A stretch of 9,758 nt of DNA from an uncultured Clostridium sp. (GCA_945874585.1 CAMCHB010000035.1:1-9758); one strand, 5' to 3'; shown: positions 1 through 5,653, counted from the first letter of the stretch. Program-made: numbers and translations. Notes: generated by a model from the letters alone, not told the origin.

Positions 1-32
1 CTCGTGGGCTCGGAGATGTGTATAAGAGACAG
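1..32 (+). other. Nextera/Tn5 sequencing adapter remnant (non-genomic)
   Basis: The first 32 bases match the Illumina Nextera Read 2 transposase adapter, lacking only its first two bases. Positions 14-32 are the 19-base Tn5 mosaic end AGATGTGTATAAGAGACAG. This is library-preparation sequence left on the end of the contig, not biology. It joins nrdD in frame, so automatic gene calling starts at the GTG at 18 and adds five artefactual residues (M/V-Y-K-R-Q) to the protein. Genomic sequence begins at 33. Confidence 0.97.
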
Positions 33-1844
33 GATCTAGACTATATGCCAATGGGCACTACTACCACTTGCCAAATTGAACTTAGCAAATTATTTTCCAA
101 TGGATTTCATTCCAATTATGGCTTTTTAAAAGAACCACAGGACATTACAGCTTACAGCGATTGGGCTACTATGATTATTCAGCTAAATCAAAATGATCAA
201 CATGGTGGTCAAAGCATTCCAGCTTTTGATTTTGATATGGCACCTGGTGTTCTAAAAACATTTAAGACCCAATTTCAAAACGATTTATTCAATTTATTGG
301 CTTATAGCAATTTCGAAAAATTTGTGGCCATCAATAGTATTGAGCGTGAAATCAACAAATTAAATTCCATAGACTTTGATATTTCCCTCTTTTATAAATA
401 TTCTCGTAATGCGGAAGAAGTGGAAAGATTGTTTCGCTATGCCTATGATTCTGCCTATCGCAAAACCAATCAATTGACTTATCAGGCAATGGAGAGTTTT
501 CTGGATCGTATGAATACGATGCACTCTCGAGCTGGTGCTCAAGTACCTTTTTCAACTGTCAATTTTGGAACAGATACTTCTCCAGAAGGTCGTATGATTA
601 CCAAAAACTTTTTGCTAGCAGCTCAACATGGTCTTGGCAAAAAAGAACCTGCTATTTACCCAGTTTCTATTTTCAAAGTAAAGGACGGTATCAATTATCA
701 ACCCAGTGATCCAAACTACGATTTGTTTCAATTGGCTTGCCGCGTTTCAGCCAAACGATTGCTACCAAACTTTTCATTTTTAGATGCTACTTTTAATCGT
801 GCCTTTCTACAAGAAGGTAATACCAATACCGAAATTGCTTACGTTGGCTGTGGTACCCGTGTCATCGATAATTTTGTATCCCAAGATAAATCCGTTGTTG
901 GCAGTCGTGGCAACTTGTCTTTTACCAGTATCAATTTGCCACGTTTAGGAATTAAGCACGGCAAATATGGCTGTGTTAAAACGGATTTGGAAGGATTTTT
1001 TCAAGACTTAGAAGGGAAAATGGAATTTGTCAAAAACCAATTAGTCGACCGCTTCGAAATCCAAGGCAACAAACATGTATATAATTTTCCAACCTTGATG
1101 GGCAATTCTGTTTGGATGGATTCTGAAAAATTAAAACCAGAAGACAAAATACGTAAGGTTTTAAAGCAAGGAACTCTTAGTATTGGATTTATTGGTCTTG
1201 CCGAATGCTTAAAAGCACTAACTGGAAAACATCATGGAGAAAGTAGCAAATCACAAGAACTTGGACTTAAAATCATTCAATTTATGCGTCAAAAAACAGA
1301 TGAATTTTCTCAAAAATATAATTTAAATTTCACCCTGATTGCTACTCCTGCTGAAAATTTATCTGGTCGTTTTACCAGCATCGATCAGGCTATTTTCGGT
1401 AGCATTCCAGGGGTAACAGACCGCGACTACTATACCAATTCTTTTCATATACCTGTATATTTTGATATTTCTGTCCAGAAAAAAATTCAACTAGAGGCAC
1501 CTTATCATGCCCTAACCAATGGTGGTCATTTTACTTATGTTGAATTAGAAGATGATGTCTTCGATAATGAAGAAAATTTTGAAAAAGTAATTCGACTCAT
1601 GAAAGAATCTAATATCGGTTATGGATCCGTTAATCATGGAATCGACCGTGATCCAGTTTGTGGTTATGTTGGTATCATCCATGATATTTGTCCTGGATGT
1701 GGTCGAAAAGAAACAACAGCCAGTCCTTTTGAAAGAATTCGAAAAATCACTTCCTATTTAGTAGGAAATACCAATTGCTGGTGCAATCCAAAACTTGCAG
1801 AATTAAACGATCGTATTCCAAATAAATTTGAAGATGATGGATAA
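33..1844 (+). CDS. nrdD: Anaerobic (class III) ribonucleoside-triphosphate reductase NrdD, 5'-truncated, glycyl-radical Gly replaced by Ser
   Basis: NrdD normally reduces ribonucleotides to deoxyribonucleotides in anaerobes, using a glycyl radical installed by NrdG. The 603 visible residues start inside the catalytic barrel at DLDY; the ATP-cone and N-terminus are lost at the contig end. In residue numbers counted from the GTG at base 18, recognisable blocks are NQNDQHGGQSIP (57-68), VGCGTRV with the expected thiyl cysteine C278, RGNLSFTSINLPRLGI with N299, LATP-type loop with E446, and the C-terminal zinc region (C548, C558, C561). The radical loop reads ERIRKITSYLVG, where the family has TGYLVG: Ser579 (TCC, 1752-1754) occupies the radical glycine position. 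C587 and C589 form a new C-x-C just after. The expected TTTCCQ motif is TTTTCQ (14-19). The frame is otherwise intact to TAA, with a normal distance of 29 residues after the radical site. No nrdG follows. Family membership is certain; catalytic activity is doubtful. Confidence 0.93.
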   Translation, partial: DLDYMPMGTTTTCQIELSKLFSNGFHSNYGFLKEPQDITAYSDWATMIIQLNQNDQHGGQSIPAFDFDMAPGVLKTFKTQFQNDLFNLLAYSNFEKFVAINSIEREINKLNSIDFDISLFYKYSRNAEEVERLFRYAYDSAYRKTNQLTYQAMESFLDRMNTMHSRAGAQVPFSTVNFGTDTSPEGRMITKNFLLAAQHGLGKKEPAIYPVSIFKVKDGINYQPSDPNYDLFQLACRVSAKRLLPNFSFLDATFNRAFLQEGNTNTEIAYVGCGTRVIDNFVSQDKSVVGSRGNLSFTSINLPRLGIKHGKYGCVKTDLEGFFQDLEGKMEFVKNQLVDRFEIQGNKHVYNFPTLMGNSVWMDSEKLKPEDKIRKVLKQGTLSIGFIGLAECLKALTGKHHGESSKSQELGLKIIQFMRQKTDEFSQKYNLNFTLIATPAENLSGRFTSIDQAIFGSIPGVTDRDYYTNSFHIPVYFDISVQKKIQLEAPYHALTNGGHFTYVELEDDVFDNEENFEKVIRLMKESNIGYGSVNHGIDRDPVCGYVGIIHDICPGCGRKETTASPFERIRKITSYLVGNTNCWCNPKLAELNDRIPNKFEDDG

Positions 1845-1870
1845 TGATTGTAGCTTTTTCTATAATATCA

Positions 1871-1910
1871 AAAGAATGTTGGTTAAATCGGTTAGCCAAC
1901 ATTCTTTTTT
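1871..1910. terminator. Bidirectional intrinsic terminator between nrdD and spoIVFB
   Basis: A 12-base perfect stem (AAAGAATGTTGG at 1871-1882 with CCAACATTCTTT at 1896-1907) extends by one G-U and three A-U pairs to a 5-base loop at 1887-1891. TTTTTT (1905-1910) follows on the + strand, and a short A run before the stem (1870-1873) gives a U tract on the minus strand. It starts 26 bases after the nrdD stop and touches the spoIVFB stop, so it fits termination of both convergent units. Confidence 0.9.
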
Positions 1911-2556
1911 AAACTATATTATTTTTTTCTTCCTGTAGTATTTTATATGCTCTTTGTATCATACCAAATCGTTTGTTTTCTTGGAACACCAAATAATTTA
2001 AGTAAAAAATGATGAAAAAAATAGCTATGTTTTGATAATAGAAAACAAAAATACTTCCTAAAATAGTCAGCATAAAAGTAAGCCAGTTGGATATTTGTTT
2101 GGTTATTTGAATAGCTTCATGATAAGGATATTTTAGTTTTAATCCACTTTCTAATATTCTTCCTCCATCTAGTGGATAAATCGGTATCAAATTGAAAAGC
2201 ATTAAAAGAAAATTGGCATATAAAATATTGTCTTGATGAAATGGGCCTATTCTCGCTGGTAATGCAAAGGCAAGGCAAAAAAATATGCCATTAACCAATG
2301 GTCCAGCTAGTGCAATTCCGATTTTTTGAACATAGGATTTTTTCTTTTCTTGTCCATAACTTTCAAAAGTAATAGACAATCCAAAAGGCGTTACTTGCAA
2401 TTGTTTTGGTTTTAAATGAAAGAAAAATCCGGCTACCAAATGTCCCATTTCATGTAAAAAAGCAAAGAACATCAAAAGTCCATAAATTTGAATCTGATTG
2501 GTTATTCCATAAATCAGAATCATAATAAAAATCTGTAAATGAATTTTAATTTGCAT
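1909..2556 (-). CDS. spoIVFB: SpoIVFB-like intramembrane zinc metalloprotease (M50, site-2 protease family)
   Basis: A multi-pass membrane protease of 215 residues. In B. subtilis, SpoIVFB sits in the outer forespore membrane and removes the pro-sequence of sigma-K. The zinc motif HEMGH lies in an early hydrophobic segment (residues 35-39 from the start chosen here), followed by a PFG strand motif and an ALAGP segment. The second catalytic motif, NLIPIYPLDGG with Asp130, is intact. The C-terminus stops soon after the last hydrophobic segments, so the CBS domain that follows in B. subtilis SpoIVFB is absent. The chosen start (MQIKIH) has GGGGGAT just upstream; an in-frame ATG at 2568 (MGDF) overlaps that G-rich stretch and is less likely. 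The gene follows spoIVFA by about 21 bases and shares its promoter. Another S2P family role cannot be excluded, but adjacency to spoIVFA makes the assignment strong. Confidence 0.88.
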   Translation of the reverse strand: MQIKIHLQIFIMILIYGITNQIQIYGLLMFFAFLHEMGHLVAGFFFHLKPKQLQVTPFGLSITFESYGQEKKKSYVQKIGIALAGPLVNGIFFCLAFALPARIGPFHQDNILYANFLLMLFNLIPIYPLDGGRILESGLKLKYPYHEAIQITKQISNWLTFMLTILGSIFVFYYQNIAIFFIIFYLNYLVFQENKRFGMIQRAYKILQEEKNNIV

Positions 2557-2577
2557 GAAATCCCCCATCTCAAACTC

Positions 2578-3438
2578 TTAAAACTGAATTAAGTATTCTG
2601 GGTTTACTAATTCTTGATTTCTTCTGATCTCAAAATGCAAATGTGGCCCTGTTACATTTCCCGTATTTCCTATTTCTGCAATCTCTTGGCCTTGTTTTAT
2701 CTCATCCCCTTCTTTTACATAAATTTTTGAACAATGCGCATATAACGTAATAATGTCATCCTTTTGAATACGTAAATGATTACCATAGTCACCATTAGAA
2801 GAAACCTGTGTCACTTTTCCCTCCATGGCAGCTACAATTTTAGTTCCCATACGATTCGCTATATCAATTCCTGTATGATATTTAGGAACACTTGGTGTTG
2901 TCGGATTTCTACTACCAAAAGAGGAAGTAATGGTCCCCTCTACCGGTTTGATCAAACTAGTGGTTTCTTGGATGTAATGAACATCTTCTTCCATTTGGCT
3001 AATACTACTAGCCTGATCCGCTTCCCCCCATTGTTGCAACAGGCTTTGTGCTTGATTGCATAAAGTTGTATCAGATTGCATTGGTTGTTTTTCTTGATAT
3101 GCCTCTGGTATAAGACTTTGTATATTTCGCACTTGATTGATATACTCGACTACTTTTTCTGTTGCTTGGTGCATGTTGATATCATAAGAAAGGACTTCTT
3201 TTATCTGCCCCACAACCGCTTCTGAAAACAAATAAGAATTGTTTTGAATCGAAAAAAACACCAAATACAGACATGCACATACCAAGACTTGAATGATTAA
3301 CTTTTTAAATAAACCAAATTGCTTTCTTTCAGTTACCTGTAAAGTCGTATCTGGTGATATATGACCACCATTTTTTCTTCTTTGATACACTTCCTCTGCT
3401 CGCTTCATACGTTCTTCATAACTCATCATTCTTTCCAC
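2578..3438 (-). CDS. spoIVFA: SpoIVFA-like membrane-anchored M23/LytM-domain sporulation protein
   Basis: 286 residues. A charged cytoplasmic N-terminus (about 1-44) is followed by one transmembrane helix (about 45-63), a linker of about 100 residues with polar helical sequence, and a C-terminal M23 (LytM) domain (about 166-286). In B. subtilis, SpoIVFA anchors and restrains SpoIVFB until it is cut by SpoIVB and CtpB. Here the LytM site is complete: YHTGID (H188, D192), YAH (H235) and GPHLHFE (H266, H268). As I recall the B. subtilis sequence, its LytM domain lacks these residues, so this protein may still bind metal or cut peptidoglycan. The start is GTG with GAGGTG eight bases upstream; an ATG three codons later (3429) is the alternative. 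It forms an operon with spoIVFB and has a sigma-E-like promoter upstream. A SpoIIQ-like role is the main alternative, but the neighbour argues against it. Confidence 0.85.
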   Translation of the reverse strand: MERMMSYEERMKRAEEVYQRRKNGGHISPDTTLQVTERKQFGLFKKLIIQVLVCACLYLVFFSIQNNSYLFSEAVVGQIKEVLSYDINMHQATEKVVEYINQVRNIQSLIPEAYQEKQPMQSDTTLCNQAQSLLQQWGEADQASSISQMEEDVHYIQETTSLIKPVEGTITSSFGSRNPTTPSVPKYHTGIDIANRMGTKIVAAMEGKVTQVSSNGDYGNHLRIQKDDIITLYAHCSKIYVKEGDEIKQGQEIAEIGNTGNVTGPHLHFEIRRNQELVNPEYLIQF

Positions 3439-3474
3439 TACCCCAACACCTCTTCCTTGGTAATCTTTACTGCT

Positions 3475-3503
3475 AATATATGTTCAGATGAAATGGTTTA
3501 TGA
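3475..3503 (-). promoter_or_regulatory. Candidate sigma-E promoter of spoIVFA-spoIVFB
   Basis: Read on the minus strand, TCATA (3503-3499) is followed by 16 bases and then CATATATT (3482-3475). This resembles the sigma-E pattern KMATATT - 13 to 15 - CATACANT, with T for C at one -10 position. It leaves a leader of about 30 bases with an AGAGGTG ribosome binding site. B. subtilis spoIVFAB is sigma-E-dependent, which agrees. The match was made by eye. Confidence 0.55.
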
Positions 3504-3513
3504 AGAAGAAATG

Positions 3514-3589
3514 AAAAAAAAAGATATTTCTTGGCTGAACAAATAAGAAAACTTTTCAATTTTTCTTTGAATTCACAAGAAATATCTTT
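3514..3589 (-). terminator. Long-loop hairpin terminator after the 113-residue gene
   Basis: A 14-base perfect inverted repeat, AAAGATATTTCTTG (3520-3533) and CAAGAAATATCTTT (3576-3589), encloses a 42-base AT-rich loop. On the minus strand the stem leads into nine U residues (from the A run 3514-3522), starting four bases after the stop codon at 3593. The U tract and position fit an intrinsic terminator; the large loop is unusual. Confidence 0.65.
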
Positions 3590-3592
3590 CTT

Positions 3593-3934
3593 TTATTTGA
3601 TAAGCCATAAGATAAGCTGAAGCAAACAAATGGCCATCAATCCGTAATTAGCATACTGTGTTTTTTTGTATTTTTTTTGTATCACTGTATTGGCTTTTTC
3701 TTCTTTTCTTTCTAAATGATCAATGCAATTGGAAATCACTATTTTTGCTTCATTGACAATATAATCATCTGAATCTGTAACAAGCAATTTCTCTTTCTTT
3801 TCATTTTGCTTATTTTTGGTATACTCCTTTGCCTTTATTTTTTGATTTTCCTTTAATACCACAATAGCCTCTTCCACCATATTGGAAGGCAAATTTTTCA
3901 GCACAACCATATTTTTTAATTGACTAATTTCCAT
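3593..3934 (-). CDS. Small tail-anchored membrane protein of unknown function, in the yyaC unit
   Basis: 113 residues, not assigned to a named family. The N-terminal 30 residues, MEISQLKNMVVLKNLPSN followed by an EEAIVVLK helix, resemble hypothetical proteins I recall from clostridia. A Lys/Glu-rich middle (about 31-92) is followed by a single hydrophobic helix at 96-112 ending LIK, so the protein is predicted to be held in a membrane by its C-terminus with the rest in the cytoplasm. The start is set by AGGAGG five bases upstream of ATG 3934; a longer frame reaching 4024 would read through that site and overlap yyaC. It lies 58 bases after yyaC with no terminator between, so it is probably expressed from the yyaC sigma-E-like promoter. 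A sporulation role is inferred from context only. Confidence 0.75.
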   Translation of the reverse strand: MEISQLKNMVVLKNLPSNMVEEAIVVLKENQKIKAKEYTKNKQNEKKEKLLVTDSDDYIVNEAKIVISNCIDHLERKEEKANTVIQKKYKKTQYANYGLMAICLLQLILWLIK

Positions 3935-3939
3935 ACATA

Positions 3940-3945
3940 CCTCCT
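3940..3945 (-). promoter_or_regulatory. Ribosome binding site fixing the start of the 113-residue gene
   Basis: AGGAGG on the minus strand, five bases before ATG 3934. This decides against the longer reading frame from 4024. CTGGAAA (3975-3981 on the minus strand) can pair with TTTCCAG (3944-3950), whose end overlaps the AG of the site. Confidence 0.8.
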
Positions 3946-3992
3946 GGAAAAAAATGAATCGATTACTTAAATTCTTTCCAGAAAAATATTTC

Positions 3993-4547
3993 TTATTCAC
4001 AGTTATGCAATTGAATGGTATCATAAATTCCTTTCGCCACAGTATCTGCTAGATGCATGACCATTTGCAAGGATGTATTTTGTAACTGACAAAAATTTTG
4101 ATCCGATCGATTGCAATTTCTTGCGACCACTCCTTTAATATTCATATCTCCAACCGATATGTGATTACGACGTAATCCCCTTCCAATACACAAAGGTCCA
4201 CTGTCTACCGTAATGCTGCCAATATGGCATGGCATTGCCGTTAAAGCAGAGTCAATGGCAATGACAAATGGATTTTGGTATTGTCTTTGCATTTGCTGAA
4301 TCATTCTTTCACTATTTTGACTGTTCACTGGATTGGCTAAGGTTCCTATAACATGAATGCGTCTAGTGCAACGAAATGCTTGGCTTAGCTGATTACCTAC
4401 CAAAGGCCCAAATGTGTCTCCTATCAAGCGATCTGTTCCAATACATAAGAAAACAATATCGGAATATCCTTTTCCCTCTGTTTCCTGACAAATGACACGA
4501 GCAAAATCCTCGACAAAATTCTGATATAATTGTTCCTCTCTTTTCAT
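3993..4547 (-). CDS. yyaC: YyaC-family sporulation protein (DUF1256, GPR/HybD-like fold)
   Basis: 184 residues, typical for YyaC. The family is sporulation-associated and related in fold to the hydrogenase-maturation/germination protease superfamily; its exact activity is not established. Visible motifs are CIGTDR (35-40), GDTFGP (43-48), AIDSALT (97-103), a glycine-rich GPLCIGRG (117-124) and GDMNIKG (133-139). These include the conserved Asp residues of the presumed active pocket. The start is ATG 4547 rather than the in-frame ATG at 4559, because the latter overlaps the GGAGGAG ribosome binding site. It is first in a unit with the 113-residue gene, with a sigma-E-like promoter in the end of the preceding gene. 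No signal peptide or membrane helix is visible, so the protein is probably cytoplasmic. Confidence 0.9.
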   Translation of the reverse strand: MKREEQLYQNFVEDFARVICQETEGKGYSDIVFLCIGTDRLIGDTFGPLVGNQLSQAFRCTRRIHVIGTLANPVNSQNSERMIQQMQRQYQNPFVIAIDSALTAMPCHIGSITVDSGPLCIGRGLRRNHISVGDMNIKGVVARNCNRSDQNFCQLQNTSLQMVMHLADTVAKGIYDTIQLHNCE

Positions 4548-4550
4548 ACA

Positions 4551-4557
4551 CTCCTCC
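4551..4557 (-). promoter_or_regulatory. Ribosome binding site fixing the yyaC start
   Basis: GGAGGAG on the minus strand, with its GGAGG core five bases before ATG 4547. The upstream in-frame ATG (4559-4557) overlaps this site by one base and has no good site of its own. Confidence 0.8.
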
Positions 4558-4566
4558 ATTTGATAC

Positions 4567-4595
4567 AGTATATGCCCGGATTCATTTCTCTATTC
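4567..4595 (-). promoter_or_regulatory. Candidate sigma-E promoter of yyaC
   Basis: On the minus strand GAATA (4595-4591) is followed by 16 bases and CATATACT (4574-4567). The -10 matches the sigma-E pattern CATACANT except for one T, and the ATA-to-CATA distance equals that of the spoIVFA promoter. A sigma-A reading of TATACT as -10 is possible but has no good -35. Start of transcription would be about 13 bases before the ATG's ribosome binding site region, giving a very short leader. The site overlaps the 3' end of the 84-residue gene. Confidence 0.5.
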
Positions 4596-4836
4596 TTTTA
4601 CTTTTGGCAATTATGATATTTATTTTTTTATCACGATAATAATCCTTCATTAGTTTTTGTGAAAAACCAGCCAATTCATTGGATAAAAATATGGTATGAT
4701 AATTTTTTTGGATTAAATCATCTAATACTTCATCCACCTTCTCCATCTGTTCCACAAGATACACATCCATTCCAATACTTTGCGCAATTCTAAAACTTTT
4801 TTTATCCTCTTTTGCTTTGACACAGGAAATTTTCAT
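4582..4836 (-). CDS. Small protein resembling V-type ATPase subunit F
   Basis: 84 residues with no membrane segment or signal peptide. The alternating beta/alpha pattern resembles V-ATPase subunit F (NtpG): an N-terminal strand MKISCV, then DKKSFRIAQSIGMDVYLVE, an acidic helix, the strand YHTIFLSNELAG (46-57), a YY helix, and a final strand INIIIAKSK (72-80). It is somewhat shorter than subunit F, and no other V-ATPase gene is in the window, so a role in an ATPase is doubtful. The start is ATG 4836 with GGTGAT just upstream; ATG 4848 (MGDN) overlaps that site. The longer frame from 4893 begins inside the deoD terminator and is rejected. It lies between the deoD terminator and yyaC, and no clear promoter was found in the 43-base gap. 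Confidence 0.7.
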   Translation of the reverse strand: MKISCVKAKEDKKSFRIAQSIGMDVYLVEQMEKVDEVLDDLIQKNYHTIFLSNELAGFSQKLMKDYYRDKKINIIIAKSKRIEK

Positions 4837-4879
4837 GTTATCACCCATATCTAGTGTTACCGTTTCTATCAAATCTATG

Positions 4880-4907
4880 AAAAAAAGAAGCAAGATTTCC
4901 TTGCTTC
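4880..4907 (-). terminator. Intrinsic terminator of the rnj-gltX-yyzM-deoD operon
   Basis: On the minus strand an 8-base perfect stem (GAAGCAAG, 4907-4900, with CTTGCTTC, 4894-4887) with loop GAAAT is followed by seven U residues (4886-4880). It starts seven bases after the deoD stop codon. Confidence 0.9.
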
Positions 4908-4914
4908 CTTCATT

Positions 4915-5628
4915 TTAACAGCAGCTCTCCAAAGCTAAACGAATCATATTGTTTAAATTCTTTTCTCTCTCCTCGCTAGAAATTTGATTTTTCTTAGTTG
5001 GGATATCAACCACTGTTAACAAACAAGCTGCTTCTTTGTGGTACAAATGAGCTAAATAGAATAAAACGAATGATTCCATTTCTGCTGCTTTAATATGTAA
5101 ATCTTTTGGTAGTCGATCCAATAATTCCTGTAATTTTGGAATATAAAGATCAAAACAATCGCTACATAAAACATTGCCTTCTACATATTTCATCTGTAGT
5201 CTATTGGCTGTTTCCTTTATTTTTTGATTTAATGTTTCACTGGCTTGACTGATAGAACATTTTTCTGCATTAAAAGTATAGGCAAAATTATTTTCCGTAT
5301 AACTTTTATCAACTAATATGGTATCAAATAAATCTAATGCTGGATCATATCCGCCACATGAACCGATACGAATAATTCTTTCGACATCATAAACTTGGTA
5401 TAATTCATAAGCATAGATTCCCATACTTGGAATTCCCATACCAGATGCCATGACCGTAATTTCTTTTCCTTTGTATTTTCCTGTATATGCAAATATGTTG
5501 CGTACTTGATTCACTAAGCGTGGATTTTCCAAAAAATTCTCTGCAATATATTTAGCCCTTAAAGGATCCCCCGGCATTAAAACCGTTTTTGCGATATCTC
5601 CTTTTTTTGCTTCATTATGTGGTGTCAT
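4915..5628 (-). CDS. deoD: Purine-nucleoside phosphorylase DeoD (trimer-of-dimers, NP-I family)
   Basis: 237 residues, the normal DeoD length. It reversibly cleaves purine (deoxy)ribonucleosides with phosphate to the free base and (deoxy)ribose-1-phosphate, in cytoplasmic purine salvage. The start MTPHN gives the conserved His4. Phosphate-site residues are in place: MPGDPLRAKY (G20, R24), R43, and IIRIGSCGG (R87, S90). The ribose-site AAEMES carries M184 and E185. The base-site pair aligns without gaps to E. coli D204 and R217 as D208 and R221. The segment after D208 (VVDIPTKK) differs from the usual SDHI, which may shift base preference. The protein ends in two cysteines. An AAGGA site precedes the start. 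The gene is last in its operon, 25 bases after yyzM, and followed by a terminator. Confidence 0.93.
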   Translation of the reverse strand: MTPHNEAKKGDIAKTVLMPGDPLRAKYIAENFLENPRLVNQVRNIFAYTGKYKGKEITVMASGMGIPSMGIYAYELYQVYDVERIIRIGSCGGYDPALDLFDTILVDKSYTENNFAYTFNAEKCSISQASETLNQKIKETANRLQMKYVEGNVLCSDCFDLYIPKLQELLDRLPKDLHIKAAEMESFVLFYLAHLYHKEAACLLTVVDIPTKKNQISSEEREKNLNNMIRLALESCC

Positions 5629-5653
5629 ATTTCCACATCCTTTCTTTTGTTTT

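Noticed and set aside
18..32. GTG at 18 as the real start of nrdD
   Set aside because: It lies inside the Nextera adapter, and the protein begins in mid-domain at DLDY.
1752..1754. Ser codon as a simple one-base error for Gly
   Set aside because: TCC differs from every GGN codon at two positions and the surrounding codons are in frame; an error cannot be fully excluded without reads.
3361..3546. 61-residue ORF on the + strand
   Set aside because: It is antisense to the spoIVFA start and runs through the promoter and terminator hairpin; no ribosome binding site and low-complexity composition.
3520..3589. Inverted repeat as an insertion-sequence end or attachment site
   Set aside because: No transposase, integrase or flanking duplication; the poly-U tract and position after a stop codon fit a terminator better.
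3935..4024. Longer N-terminus (143 residues) for the small tail-anchored protein
   Set aside because: It would overlap yyaC and read through an ideal AGGAGG placed five bases before ATG 3934.
4582..4836. Assignment of the 84-residue gene to DUF3343, which I recall near DUF951 in clostridia
   Set aside because: The IPGRLIPTP-type motif and cysteine of DUF3343 are absent.
4837..4880. Promoter for the subunit-F-like gene
   Set aside because: TTGATA is present, but no -10 at acceptable spacing for sigma-A, sigma-E or sigma-G was found.
4837..4893. Longer N-terminus (103 residues) for the subunit-F-like protein
   Set aside because: It begins inside the deoD terminator stem, and the added residues lack the family pattern.
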